From: Rhodospirillales bacterium
GTDB lineage: Bacteria > Pseudomonadota > Alphaproteobacteria > Rhodospirillales > Casp-alpha2
Direction of reading: 5' to 3'
Length of the DNA stretch: 64,000 nt
NCBI GenBank assembly: GCA_023145215.1
Contig: JAGLED010000002.1
Location: 1-64,000, forward strand
The position numbers and the translations under genes are program-made. Positions 19,194 through 27,046 of this stretch are shown one piece after another. Numbering within the stretch: the first letter of the stretch is position 1; every line of letters starts with the position of its first letter. The notes beneath the pieces were generated by a model that saw nothing but the letters and a program-made list of their open reading frames with translations, was not told the origin of the DNA and did not search any database.

Positions 19194-19209
19194 CTGCCTT
19201 ATAAGGCAG
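19194..19209. repeat. 16-bp perfect palindrome between oriC and ppsR
   Basis: CTGCCTTATAAGGCAG is fully symmetric. It lies 10 bases after the perfect DnaA box and 26 bases before the ppsR ATG, a position fit for an operator of ppsR or an origin-binding regulator. Confidence 0.6.
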
Positions 19210-19235
19210 TTATACGGGGACCGAGGGGCGGCGGT

Positions 19236-20060
19236 ATGCAGGAATTTCATCTCCATCTGGTTTCCGATTCAACAGGTGAGACGGTCACTCTGCTCGCCCG
19301 CGCCTGCCTCGTCCAGTTCGATGATATCCAGGTGCGTGAGCACCTGTGGCCGATGGTGCGGACCGTCGATCAAGTGCGCGAAGTCATGGAACGGATACGC
19401 GAGCAACCCGGGTTCGTTATCTTTACGCTGGTCGACGAGAAGAACCGCCTTGCCCTCGAAGAAGGTTGCCGTATGAACCAGATACCGTGCATCCCGGTTC
19501 TGGACCCAGTCGTTGCCGCATTGGGTGCTTATCTCAATGCCAAGAGCCGGCCTCGGCCCGGCGGCCAGCACGCCATGGATCAGGAATATTTTAACCGGAT
19601 CGAGGCAATGCAGTTCGCCCTCGCCCACGACGACGGGCAGATGACGCATGAACTTCGCAATGCCGATGTCGTTCTGGTCGGGGTGTCGCGGACCTCGAAA
19701 ACGCCGACCTGTATCTATCTCGCGAACCGTGGCATCAAGGCAGCCAACATTCCTTATGTGCCGGGATGTCCGCTTCCTGAAGAATTGTTCCTGAAAGACG
19801 GCCCGGCCGTCGTCGGCTTGACCAACGATCCGAAGCGCCTAATTGAAATTCGCCGCCAGCGGCTTCGCTTCCTGGATCAGGATCCGGACACGGATTACGT
19901 GGACGAAGAAGCGGTGAAAGAAGAAGTCAACAGTGCGCGGCGTCTGTTCACTGAAAACGAATGGCCGACGATCAACGTGTCGCGTCGCTCGATCGAGGAA
20001 ACGGCGGCAACCATCCTCCAGCATCTTGCCCGGCTCCAGGGTGAAGACGACACCTCGTGA
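19236..20060 (+). CDS. ppsR: PEP synthase / PPDK regulatory protein (DUF299)
   Basis: Bifunctional ADP-dependent kinase and phosphate-dependent pyrophosphorylase that switches pyruvate,phosphate dikinase or PEP synthase off and on. 274 residues. N-terminal FHLHLVSDSTGET is the family opening and the P-loop GVSRTSKT is at residues 149-156, followed by YLANRGIKAANIPYVPG. Which partner it controls cannot be seen, because neither target gene is in the window. It starts next to the proposed oriC and overlaps maf by 4 bases. Confidence 0.92.
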   Translation: MQEFHLHLVSDSTGETVTLLARACLVQFDDIQVREHLWPMVRTVDQVREVMERIREQPGFVIFTLVDEKNRLALEEGCRMNQIPCIPVLDPVVAALGAYLNAKSRPRPGGQHAMDQEYFNRIEAMQFALAHDDGQMTHELRNADVVLVGVSRTSKTPTCIYLANRGIKAANIPYVPGCPLPEELFLKDGPAVVGLTNDPKRLIEIRRQRLRFLDQDPDTDYVDEEAVKEEVNSARRLFTENEWPTINVSRRSIEETAATILQHLARLQGEDDTS

Positions 20061-20656
20061 GTACTCCGGGCCTTATTCTCTCATCGAAAAGCCGTGCCCG
20101 GCGCATGGTGCTTGAAAATGCCGGGGTTCCTTTTGACTGGTGCGATGCCGGTGTCGATGAAGACAAGATCAAGCGCGAGTCTCTGAGTGAAGGCGTGACG
20201 CCGGATAAACTGGCGCTCAGCTTGGCCTGTGCGAAGGCTGTTTCGCCCAATATCAGCCAGGACCGCCTGGTCCTCGGATGCGATCAGGTCCTTGCGCTTG
20301 AGGACAGACTTTTTGACAAGCCTGCCGATCTGAATGCCGCGCGCGATCATCTGAGGGCGTTCAGTGGTCAGGTTCATCAACTGATTTCCGCGGTTTGTCT
20401 GGCCGAGCAGGGCACCGTCACGTGGTCTCACGTGTCGATCGCAAACATGCATGTGCGCCAACTAAGCGATGAATTCATCGAGACTTATCTGAATGCTGAA
20501 GGGGACCGGGTTCTGACATCTGTCGGCGCCTACCTGCTGGAAGGCCGGGGGGCGCAATTGTTCGAGCAGATCGATGGGGATTACTTTACCGTCCTCGGAT
20601 TGCCCCTTCTTCCCCTATTGGAAGAGTTGCGGAAACGGGGCATTCTCCCTGCATAG
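20057..20656 (+). CDS. maf: Maf-like nucleotide pyrophosphatase
   Basis: Hydrolyses modified or non-canonical nucleoside triphosphates. 199 residues. It uses a GTG start at 20057 (GTGA overlap with the ppsR stop), required because the conserved opening GLILSSKSRARRMVLENAG begins directly after it. The catalytic-region motif LGCDQVLALED and the following substrate-binding lysine region (FDKP) are present. The exact nucleotide specificity (YhdE- or YceF-like) is not resolved. Part of ppsR-maf-aroE-coaE-dnaQ. Confidence 0.9.
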   Translation: MSTPGLILSSKSRARRMVLENAGVPFDWCDAGVDEDKIKRESLSEGVTPDKLALSLACAKAVSPNISQDRLVLGCDQVLALEDRLFDKPADLNAARDHLRAFSGQVHQLISAVCLAEQGTVTWSHVSIANMHVRQLSDEFIETYLNAEGDRVLTSVGAYLLEGRGAQLFEQIDGDYFTVLGLPLLPLLEELRKRGILPA

Positions 20657-20667
20657 AGGAGCGTGTC

Positions 20668-21522
20668 ATGCCGTCTGCAACCGCGAAAACTATCAAAGCC
20701 GGGGTTATCGGCTGGCCGGTCGAACATTCCCTGTCGCCGCGTCTGCACGGGTTTTGGCTGGATCGTTATGGGATCGACGGGATTTATCTCCCCTTGCCCG
20801 TGGCACCACCGAATATCGAAGAGGCAATCCGCGCGTTACCGAAGCTGGGTTTCGTTGGTGCCAACGTGACCGTGCCTCACAAGGAAGCCGCATATCGGAC
20901 GGTGGATAGTCTGAGCGAAACCGCCCGCAAGATCGGCGCGGTAAACACCATCGTTTGCGACGAAGACGGGGAACTCTTCGGCGATAACACGGACGCGTTT
21001 GGTTTCGTTGAGAATATTCGTGCCACCGCGCCGGCATGGCAGGGAGATGCCACGCCCGCGTTGGTCTTGGGTGCCGGTGGGGCTGCGCGTGCGGTGATCG
21101 CGGCACTGATCGATGCCGGCGCACCGGAAATCCGGCTTGCCAACCGCACCCGGGAAAGGGCTGACGAGTTGTTGGCACATTTCGGGGCACCGTTGATGAT
21201 TGTCGCTTGGGATGATCGTAACGATGCGATGGCCGGGGCCGGTACGTTGGTCAACACGACGACGTTGGGGATGACAGGAAACCCGCCGCTGGACGTCGAT
21301 TTATCGGGGCTGAACGATGACGCGGTCGTCAACGATATCGTCTATGCACCGCTTGAAACGGCGTTATTGAAAGCGGCGGCATCACGCGGGCTCGTCGCCG
21401 TCGACGGCTTGGGCATGTTACTACACCAGGCACGGCCCGGTTTCGAAGCCTGGTTCGGAACGCGGCCGACTGTCGACGAAGAATTGCGTGCACACGTGTT
21501 GGCCGGACGCGACGGCGGCTGA
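20668..21522 (+). CDS. aroE: Shikimate dehydrogenase
   Basis: NADPH-dependent reduction of 3-dehydroshikimate to shikimate in aromatic amino acid synthesis. 284 residues. The substrate domain has GWPVEHSLSPRLHGFW and NVTVPHKE with the catalytic lysine, and GAVNTI follows. The Rossmann domain has LGAGGAARAVIAAL and ANRTRERA. A GAGGAG ribosome binding site precedes ATG 20668. The gene overlaps coaE by one base (TGATG). Confidence 0.95.
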   Translation: MPSATAKTIKAGVIGWPVEHSLSPRLHGFWLDRYGIDGIYLPLPVAPPNIEEAIRALPKLGFVGANVTVPHKEAAYRTVDSLSETARKIGAVNTIVCDEDGELFGDNTDAFGFVENIRATAPAWQGDATPALVLGAGGAARAVIAALIDAGAPEIRLANRTRERADELLAHFGAPLMIVAWDDRNDAMAGAGTLVNTTTLGMTGNPPLDVDLSGLNDDAVVNDIVYAPLETALLKAAASRGLVAVDGLGMLLHQARPGFEAWFGTRPTVDEELRAHVLAGRDGG

Positions 21523-22142
21523 TGTTTATCCTCGGATTGACCGGATCGATCGGGATGGGCAAGACCGTGGCGGCCCGCGCGTTCCGGCGCGAAGGCCTGC
21601 CGGTACACGATTCGGACGCGGCGGTGCATGAACTGATGGACAGGCGCGGTGCGGCCGTCGAACGGATCGCCGCAGAATTCCCAGGCGTCGTGCAGAACGG
21701 TGCCGTCGACCGCGCTTTGCTGGGAAAACGGGTCTTCGGTGACGAACCGGCGCTTCGCCGTCTCGAGGCGATCCTCCATCCGATGGTGCGGGAACGTTCG
21801 GACGCATTTCTGAAAATGCATGCGCGGTTGAAGACGCCTGCGGTGGTGCTCGATATCCCACTGTTGTTCGAGGGCGGTAACGAAAATCGCTTCGACGCGG
21901 TCGTGGTTGTGAGTGCACCTTATCGCGTGCAGCGCCAGCGCGTCCTCGCCCGCCCCGGAATGACCGAAGAACGGTTTCAGGGTATCCTGAAACACCAGAT
22001 ATCGGATCAAATGAAGCGTAGAGCAGCAGATTTTGTGATTTTTACGGGCCTTGGCCGCGCTCACAGCTTGCCCATCATACGCCGAATTGCGACAATCGCG
22101 AAGTGCACACAGGGGACACACTGGCCCCCCTTCCGGGTGTAA
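21522..22142 (+). CDS. coaE: Dephospho-CoA kinase
   Basis: Last step of coenzyme A synthesis: phosphorylates the 3' hydroxyl of dephospho-CoA. 206 residues. The P-loop GSIGMGKT is at residues 8-15, followed by the conserved VHDSDAAVHEL and the core VVLDIPLLFEGG. The final 20 or so residues after FTGLGR are less family-like (ending THWPPFRV), perhaps an ordinary variable tail. The ATG overlaps the aroE stop and dnaQ follows after 12 bases. Confidence 0.93.
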   Translation: MFILGLTGSIGMGKTVAARAFRREGLPVHDSDAAVHELMDRRGAAVERIAAEFPGVVQNGAVDRALLGKRVFGDEPALRRLEAILHPMVRERSDAFLKMHARLKTPAVVLDIPLLFEGGNENRFDAVVVVSAPYRVQRQRVLARPGMTEERFQGILKHQISDQMKRRAADFVIFTGLGRAHSLPIIRRIATIAKCTQGTHWPPFRV

Positions 22143-22154
22143 GGAGCGGATCGC

Positions 22155-22850
22155 ATGCGGGAAATCGTTCTCGATACGGAAACCACGGGTCTCGATCCGG
22201 CGTCGGGTCACCGGATCGTCGAAATCGGTTGCGTGGAGCTTTTGAATCACGTGCCGACCGGCGAGGTCTATCATCAGTACATCAACCCGGAACGGGACAT
22301 GCCCGCTGAGGCCGAACGGGTCCATGGATTGAGCGAGGACTTCCTCGCCGGTCATCCGGTGTTCGCCGATATCGCCGCCGACTTCGTGAATTTCGTCGGC
22401 GATGCGCCGTTGGTCATTCATAATGCCGCGTTCGATATGGGCTTTATCAACGCAGAGCTGTCGCTCGCCGGCTGGGCCAGCATCGACAAACGCCGCGCCA
22501 TCGATACGGTCAGCATGGCGCGCAAGAAGTTCCCCGGGGCGCAGGCTTCGCTCGATGCGCTCTGCCGCCGGTTCGGGATCGATCTCAGCGAACGGCAGAT
22601 GCATGGCGCGCTTCTGGATGCGCAGTTATTGGCAGCGGTCTACCTGGAATTGCTGGGCGGTCGGCAGCACGGCATGGATTTGGCGGCGGAAGCTGCTGTG
22701 GCGCGGACGTCTTCACCTGACACGGAGACAGTCGAAATCTCGGCATCCGGGCGGCGTGAAGCACGGGCACATGCCGCGAGCCAAGACGAACTGGCGCGCC
22801 ACGCCGAGTTCCTGAGCAAAATCAAAGATCCGATTTGGTTGCGCCCATAG
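22155..22850 (+). CDS. dnaQ: DNA polymerase III epsilon subunit (3'-5' exonuclease)
   Basis: Proofreading exonuclease of the replicative polymerase. 231 residues. Exo I motif LDTETTGLDP with Asp7 and Glu9, Exo II HNAAFDMGFIN, and Exo III HGALLDAQLLAAVYLEL are intact. The C-terminal tail is the polymerase-binding segment. The last codons and the TAG stop lie in the first unit of a 25-bp tandem repeat that continues downstream, so the extreme C-terminus (LRP) is encoded by repeat DNA. Confidence 0.95.
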   Translation: MREIVLDTETTGLDPASGHRIVEIGCVELLNHVPTGEVYHQYINPERDMPAEAERVHGLSEDFLAGHPVFADIAADFVNFVGDAPLVIHNAAFDMGFINAELSLAGWASIDKRRAIDTVSMARKKFPGAQASLDALCRRFGIDLSERQMHGALLDAQLLAAVYLELLGGRQHGMDLAAEAAVARTSSPDTETVEISASGRREARAHAASQDELARHAEFLSKIKDPIWLRP

Positions 22851-22942
22851 GCGCACGACCGAACAGTGCCCATAGGCGCACGACCGAACAGTGCCCTTAT
22901 ACACACGACCGAGCTGCGCCCATAGGCGCACGAACACATAAA
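22843..22942. repeat. 25-bp tandem repeat, four units
   Basis: Units at 22843-22867, 22868-22892, 22893-22917 and 22918-22942. Units 1 and 2 are identical, unit 3 differs at 7 of 25 positions, and unit 4 matches unit 1 for its first 16 bases before diverging. Units 1, 2 and 4 contain GCCCATAGGCGC, and units 1 and 4 extend to the hairpin GCGCC-CATA-GGCGC. The array lies between convergent dnaQ and secB and starts inside the dnaQ stop region. Confidence 0.9.
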
Positions 22943-22962
22943 ATCCTCAGGGTAACCCGTAA

Positions 22963-23469
22963 TTACTCGGCGTCTGCGTTCGCAGCCGTATTGTTGGCCG
23001 CCTGTTGTTCGGCGACGCGGCGCTGATACATCGACGCAAAGTCGACAAGACCCAGCATAACCGGCGGGAACCCACCGTCGCGGGTGACGTCGGCGACGAT
23101 GTTCCGGGCGAACGGGAACAGCAGCCGCGGGCACTCAACCATCAATACTGCCTGACGATGTTCGTCCGGGAGATTGAGGGTGAACGCGCCGGCATAAACC
23201 AGCTCAAGGATAAAGCCCTTGGTGTCAGCGACATCGCAGTTGGCGTTGATCGTGACCGAGACTTCGAAGTGGTTCTCGCCAAGCGACTTGGCGTTGACCT
23301 GAATATCGATATTGATATCCGGCGACGTGGATTGCATCTGGCCGAAAATGGCAGGCGCATTGGGAACTTCGAAGGACAGATCCTTGACGTACTGCGCATT
23401 GATCGTGAGCGGAACGCCTTGCGGTTGGTCTTCCGCACCGGGCGTCGGCGGCGTGATTTCGTCGGCCAT
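22963..23469 (-). CDS. secB: Protein-export chaperone SecB
   Basis: Tetrameric cytoplasmic chaperone that keeps preproteins unfolded for SecA. 168 residues from ATG 23469 (MADEITPPTPGAEDQ); the upstream 20 codons of open frame are not conserved. Family blocks include YVKDLSFEVPNAPAIF, LELVYAGAFTL and CPRLLFPFARNIVADVTRDGGFPP-type sequence. Convergent with dnaQ across the tandem-repeat array and downstream of fxsA on the same strand. Confidence 0.95.
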   Translation of the reverse strand: MADEITPPTPGAEDQPQGVPLTINAQYVKDLSFEVPNAPAIFGQMQSTSPDINIDIQVNAKSLGENHFEVSVTINANCDVADTKGFILELVYAGAFTLNLPDEHRQAVLMVECPRLLFPFARNIVADVTRDGGFPPVMLGLVDFASMYQRRVAEQQAANNTAANADAE

Positions 23470-23553
23470 GTGGCTCTCCTCAAGCGATTGCGCGCTTCTG
23501 GTACCATGTCTTCTCGGGATGGACAACAACCGAGCGGCGTCTTGACCGGCGGC

Positions 23554-24090
23554 TTATGACCGGTCGTGATCGCCGTGATCGATACGCCGCTTCGGGGGAT
23601 CTTCATCGTCGTCGGTGACGTCCTGGTACTCGCCGTCGATGACCGGACCGTCACCGGGCCGCTGGCCAGGTCGGCCCGCCCCGGGATGACCGCCGTGGGT
23701 CGAATAAGACCGATGCGAATAATGGACATCGGCGCGGGCGACCACGCGCCGGCCGATTTCACTCGCCAGCCAGCGGCGAAACGGTGGGACGAACAGCAGA
23801 AAACCGACGGAATCCGTGACGAAACCGGGTGTCAGCAACAACACACCGGCAATCACCAGACAGACCCCGTCGAACAGCTCCTGCACCGGCATTCGGTTCG
23901 CTTCCAGGTTCTGTTGAATGCGAAACAGGACCGAAAGCCCCTGCTGGCGCAGCATCGCCGTGCCGATCACGGCGGTCAGGATGACGATACCGATGGTCGG
24001 CCAAAGGCCGATAAGCCCGCCGACCTTGATGAACACCGAAATTTCAATGATCGGTACCGCGATGAAAGCGATAAGGAGAATGAATGCCAT
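23554..24090 (-). CDS. fxsA: FxsA family membrane protein
   Basis: Small integral membrane protein of the FxsA family, named for a protein that relieves F-plasmid exclusion of phage T7; its general role is unknown. 178 residues. Hydrophobic segments at about 2-20, 25-45 and 75-100 (MAFILLIAFIAVPIIEI, IGLWPTIGIVILTAVIG, GVCLVIAGVLLLTPGFVTD). The LTPGFVTD motif is characteristic. The C-terminal tail is hydrophilic with many His, Asp and Arg. Divergent from the Tim44 gene across 198 bp. Confidence 0.87.
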   Translation of the reverse strand: MAFILLIAFIAVPIIEISVFIKVGGLIGLWPTIGIVILTAVIGTAMLRQQGLSVLFRIQQNLEANRMPVQELFDGVCLVIAGVLLLTPGFVTDSVGFLLFVPPFRRWLASEIGRRVVARADVHYSHRSYSTHGGHPGAGRPGQRPGDGPVIDGEYQDVTDDDEDPPKRRIDHGDHDRS

Positions 24091-24099
24091 GGTTGCCTT

Positions 24100-24211
24100 G
24101 TCCCGAACGGCTGGTCGGCTTATTTAAGTCGTATATCGACGATCGCAACCTTACGCGGCGATTGCCGATATTGTGGACGCGGCGGTCCTGAGCCGATACC
24201 TTGTTCGGGAC
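24100..24211. repeat. Distant inverted repeat in the fxsA-tim44 gap
   Basis: GTCCCGAAC (24100-24108) and GTTCGGGAC (24203-24211) are perfect 9-bp inverted copies about 95 bp apart in a divergent promoter region. They could be paired operator half-sites or chance. Confidence 0.3.
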
Positions 24212-24288
24212 CGCTTGGTAAGAGGCGGCATAATGTTTGTGCGTCTCCGTATACGACAACAGGCAAGGCCCTGAGGGTCAAGGATATC

Positions 24289-24984
24289 ATGGGCGGCGAA
24301 TTTCAGTTCTTCGACATCATCATACTGGCGATGATTGCCGGCTTTCTCATTCTGAGGCTGCGCCGGGTGCTTGGCCGCCGGGACGGTCACGAGGGCGGTT
24401 ATCACGACCGGTTCCGCGACCGTGAACAGGTGGAGCAAGACGCCAAGCAAGGCGAGGATAACGTCGTACAGCTGCCTGACCGAAGCGAAGATACTGCCGA
24501 TGCGCCGCCGCTCGATATGGATAAGGATGATCCGGTCGCGGCTGGTCTGACACAGATTCGTGTTGCCGATCCGAGCTTCGGCCCGGACGAGTTCATCGAG
24601 GGTGCGAAGATGGCCTTCGAAATGATCTTGAACGCCTTTTCGTCCGGTGACCGCAAGGCGTTGAAGGGTCTGCTCAGCCCGGACGTTTACAAGAATTTCG
24701 ACGAGGCGATCACCGAGCGCGAGCGCGCCGGCGAGGTCCTTGAGGACACACTCGTCGGCATCCGTTCGGCAAAGATCGTCGAAGCGGCGATGGACGGTCA
24801 TCACAGTGTTCTCACCGTCAAGTTCGTCTCCGAACAGATCAGTGCGCTTCGCGATGCCGAAGGGAACATCATCGACGGCAACCCGAACGAGGTGATCGAC
24901 GTCACCGATTTCTGGACTTTCTCGCGCGATACCCGGTCGTCGGATCCGAACTGGACGCTGATTGGCACCGAAAGCAATAACTGA
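24289..24984 (+). CDS. Tim44/TimA domain protein
   Basis: Alphaproteobacterial relative of mitochondrial import component Tim44, 231 residues from ATG 24289 (MGGEFQFFDIIILAMIAGFLILRL). One N-terminal membrane segment (about 8-25) anchors an acidic linker and a C-terminal Tim44-like domain (DEFIEGAKMAFEMILNAFSSGDRKALKGLL). The family is thought to act at the inner membrane in envelope or respiratory complex stability; the exact role is unclear. A much longer open frame upstream is an artefact on the fxsA antisense strand. mltA starts one base after its stop. Confidence 0.9.
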   Translation: MGGEFQFFDIIILAMIAGFLILRLRRVLGRRDGHEGGYHDRFRDREQVEQDAKQGEDNVVQLPDRSEDTADAPPLDMDKDDPVAAGLTQIRVADPSFGPDEFIEGAKMAFEMILNAFSSGDRKALKGLLSPDVYKNFDEAITERERAGEVLEDTLVGIRSAKIVEAAMDGHHSVLTVKFVSEQISALRDAEGNIIDGNPNEVIDVTDFWTFSRDTRSSDPNWTLIGTESNN

Positions 24985-24985
24985 C

Positions 24986-26215
24986 GTGCGTATCCGGGCT
25001 CCGCGCGTTCCTTCGATCCTCTCGACGGTTTCGCTCGCGGCGCTGTTGCTGCTGACGGCGTGCGCCGATCTCGGGCTGCCGATCCCCGAACCGCAAGCGC
25101 CTTCAGACGAGCCGTCGGCTTTAACCCTGACTAAAATTGAGTTCGATGACCTCGAAAGTTGGGATGGGGAGAACTTCGCATCGGTCCTGCCTGCGCTGAT
25201 CCGTTCCTGTGATGCGATCGAGAAGAAAGCACCCGATGCCCCGTTCGGCAGCGACGAGCGGATGGGCACGATCGCGGACTGGAAATCGATTTGCGCGGAC
25301 GCGCGGATCATCCGTCCCGGCAATCAGATCGAGGCCAAGTATTTCTTCGAAAGCCGCTTCGTGGCCTACACGGTGGGCGACAGGAACGCACCGGAAGGTC
25401 TGTTCACCGGTTATTACGAACCGGAACTTCAAGGCCGTTGGGCACCGGAAGCCGAATACCAGATCCCGATCTATTCACGCCCGCCGGACCTCGTTTCCAT
25501 CGACCTTGGACAGCACCGTGCCGAGCTCAAGGGCACGCAGCTGGCCGGCCGCGTCATCGACAACAAACTGATTCCGTATTTTTCCCGCGCCGAGATCATG
25601 GGCGGCGCATTACGTGGCCGCGAGTTGGAGATCATGTGGGTCGCCGATCCCGTGGACGCGTTCTTCCTGCACATTCAGGGATCCGGGCGGGTCAGGCTGG
25701 CCGACGGCTCCACCGTGCGTGTCGGTTATGCCGGGCGTAACGGGCGGCGCTACACGTCGATCGGGCGCGAGCTTGTGGCCATGGGGGCGATGCGGCTCGA
25801 AGACGTCACGGCGCCGGCCATCAGGGACTGGCTGCGCGCCAATCCGGCCGCGGGCACCCAGTTGATGAACAAGAACGAGTCTTTCGTCTTCTTCCGGGTT
25901 GTCGAGGGCGAGGGGCCGCTCGGCGCGCAGGGTGTGCCGCTGACGCCTGGGCGTAGCCTTGCCGTCGACCGGGCGTTCCTGCCGTTGGGTGCGCCGGTCT
26001 GGCTCGACACCACCGACCCGCTGACGGATGGCGGCCCGCTCCGCCGATTGCTGATCACGCAGGATACTGGCAGCGCCATCAAGGGGCCGGTCAGGGGCGA
26101 CGTGTTCTGGGGCTTTGGGGATACGGCGGCCCGGCGCGCCGGACTGATGAAACAGGAAGGCCGGTATTACATTCTGCTGCCCAAGGCGGCGGAGCGCATC
26201 GTACCGCAGTCATAG
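24986..26215 (+). CDS. mltA: Membrane-bound lytic murein transglycosylase A
   Basis: Outer-membrane lipoprotein that cleaves the MurNAc-GlcNAc bond, leaving anhydro-MurNAc ends. 409 residues from GTG 24986, one base after the Tim44 stop. The start gives a proper lipoprotein signal with lipobox LTAC (Cys26). The MltA core has LFTGYYEPELQG, HIQGSGRVRLADGSTVRVGY and YTSIGREL. The C-terminal 3D domain has QDTGSAIKGPVRGDVFWG with its aspartates. An in-frame TTG at 24962 inside the previous gene is unlikely. Confidence 0.93.
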   Translation: MRIRAPRVPSILSTVSLAALLLLTACADLGLPIPEPQAPSDEPSALTLTKIEFDDLESWDGENFASVLPALIRSCDAIEKKAPDAPFGSDERMGTIADWKSICADARIIRPGNQIEAKYFFESRFVAYTVGDRNAPEGLFTGYYEPELQGRWAPEAEYQIPIYSRPPDLVSIDLGQHRAELKGTQLAGRVIDNKLIPYFSRAEIMGGALRGRELEIMWVADPVDAFFLHIQGSGRVRLADGSTVRVGYAGRNGRRYTSIGRELVAMGAMRLEDVTAPAIRDWLRANPAAGTQLMNKNESFVFFRVVEGEGPLGAQGVPLTPGRSLAVDRAFLPLGAPVWLDTTDPLTDGGPLRRLLITQDTGSAIKGPVRGDVFWGFGDTAARRAGLMKQEGRYYILLPKAAERIVPQS

Positions 26216-26235
26216 GACAGTCGCTCGGTTCTTGC

Positions 26236-26255
26236 GTTCCATCCTGTTAGGGAAC
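26236..26255. repeat. Inverted repeat before lutA
   Basis: GTTCC (26236-26240) and GGAAC (26251-26255), 10 bp apart, end 11 bases before the lutA ATG in the 51-bp mltA-lutA gap. Possible operator, weak evidence. Confidence 0.3.
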
Positions 26256-26266
26256 ATTCTTCGATC

Positions 26267-27043
26267 ATGTCGGATACATCCAAGCCAACCGTCGGTCTGT
26301 TCGTGACGTGCCTCGTCGATCTGATGCGCCCCGTCGTTGGCTTCGCGACGGTGAAGCTTCTCGAAGATGCGGGCTGTGCCGTCGAGGTACCGCAGGCTCA
26401 AACCTGCTGTGGTCAACCGGCGTATAATTCGGGCGACAAGGCCGACACTCTCGATATCGCAAAGAACGTGATCGAAGTGTTCGAGAAATTCGATTACGTC
26501 GTCGCACCGTCGGGGTCGTGCGCGGGCATGATCAAGGATCATTATCCCGAAGCGTTTGCCGACGACCCCAAGTGGATAGCGCGGGCCGAGGCTTTGTCGG
26601 AAAAGACATACGAGCTGATGTCGTTTTTAACGGATGTGATGAATGTCCGCGCGACGAACGCCGAATTCGCCGGGACCGTCACTTATCATGATTCATGTTC
26701 TGGATTGCGCGAACTCGGCATCAAGGATCAGCCGCGGGAATTGCTCTCGTCGGTGCGCGGTCTGAATATCGCCGAAGGCAAGGAAACCGAGACCTGTTGC
26801 GGCTTTGGCGGCCTGTTCTGTGTTAAATATCCCGACATTTCCGAGAAAATGGTCGACGCCAAGGTCGACGATATCGTTGCGACCGGTGCCGACACAGTCC
26901 TGGCGGGCGACCTTGGGTGTCTGATGAACATCGCCGGCAGGCTTCAGCGGCGCGGTGTCGATGTCAAAGCGCGCCACGCTGCGGAAGTATTGGCGGGCAT
27001 GACTGCGGCGCCGGCGATCGGTGAGCCGGCGGAGGGCGAATAA
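26267..27043 (+). CDS. lutA: L-lactate utilisation protein LutA (LldE), Fe-S protein
   Basis: Subunit of the LutABC iron-sulfur L-lactate dehydrogenase system that oxidises lactate to pyruvate. 258 residues. It carries the two CCG domains of the family: QTCCGQPAYNSG near the N-terminal third and ETCCGFGGLFCVKYP in the second half. Followed by lutB after 3 bases, which overlaps lutC by 1 base, so the three form one operon. A two-CCG-domain protein could also belong to glycolate oxidase GlcF-like systems, but the neighbours decide for Lut. Confidence 0.92.
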   Translation: MSDTSKPTVGLFVTCLVDLMRPVVGFATVKLLEDAGCAVEVPQAQTCCGQPAYNSGDKADTLDIAKNVIEVFEKFDYVVAPSGSCAGMIKDHYPEAFADDPKWIARAEALSEKTYELMSFLTDVMNVRATNAEFAGTVTYHDSCSGLRELGIKDQPRELLSSVRGLNIAEGKETETCCGFGGLFCVKYPDISEKMVDAKVDDIVATGADTVLAGDLGCLMNIAGRLQRRGVDVKARHAAEVLAGMTAAPAIGEPAEGE

Positions 27044-27046
27044 CCG

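Larger units (their letters stand above)
18806..19235. other. oriC: Proposed chromosomal replication origin (oriC)
   Basis: This 430-bp gap between divergently oriented hemE and ppsR has no plausible gene. It is markedly AT-rich compared with the flanks (for example 18838-18900 and 19010-19070). It holds a perfect DnaA box at 19175-19183, two one-mismatch boxes at 18914-18933, a 7-bp-arm dyad at 19102-19124, a 16-bp perfect palindrome at 19194-19209 and three GANTC sites (18853, 18895, 19002). The Caulobacter origin lies at the same place, between hemE and a ppsR-type (DUF299) gene. Most core genes flip strand here, and parABS is about 10 kb away. Strong inference, not proof. Confidence 0.82.

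Noticed and set aside
24151-25323. 390-residue minus-strand frame opposite tim44 and mltA
   Set aside because: It spans two recognised plus-strand genes and their junction, with no homology I can see.
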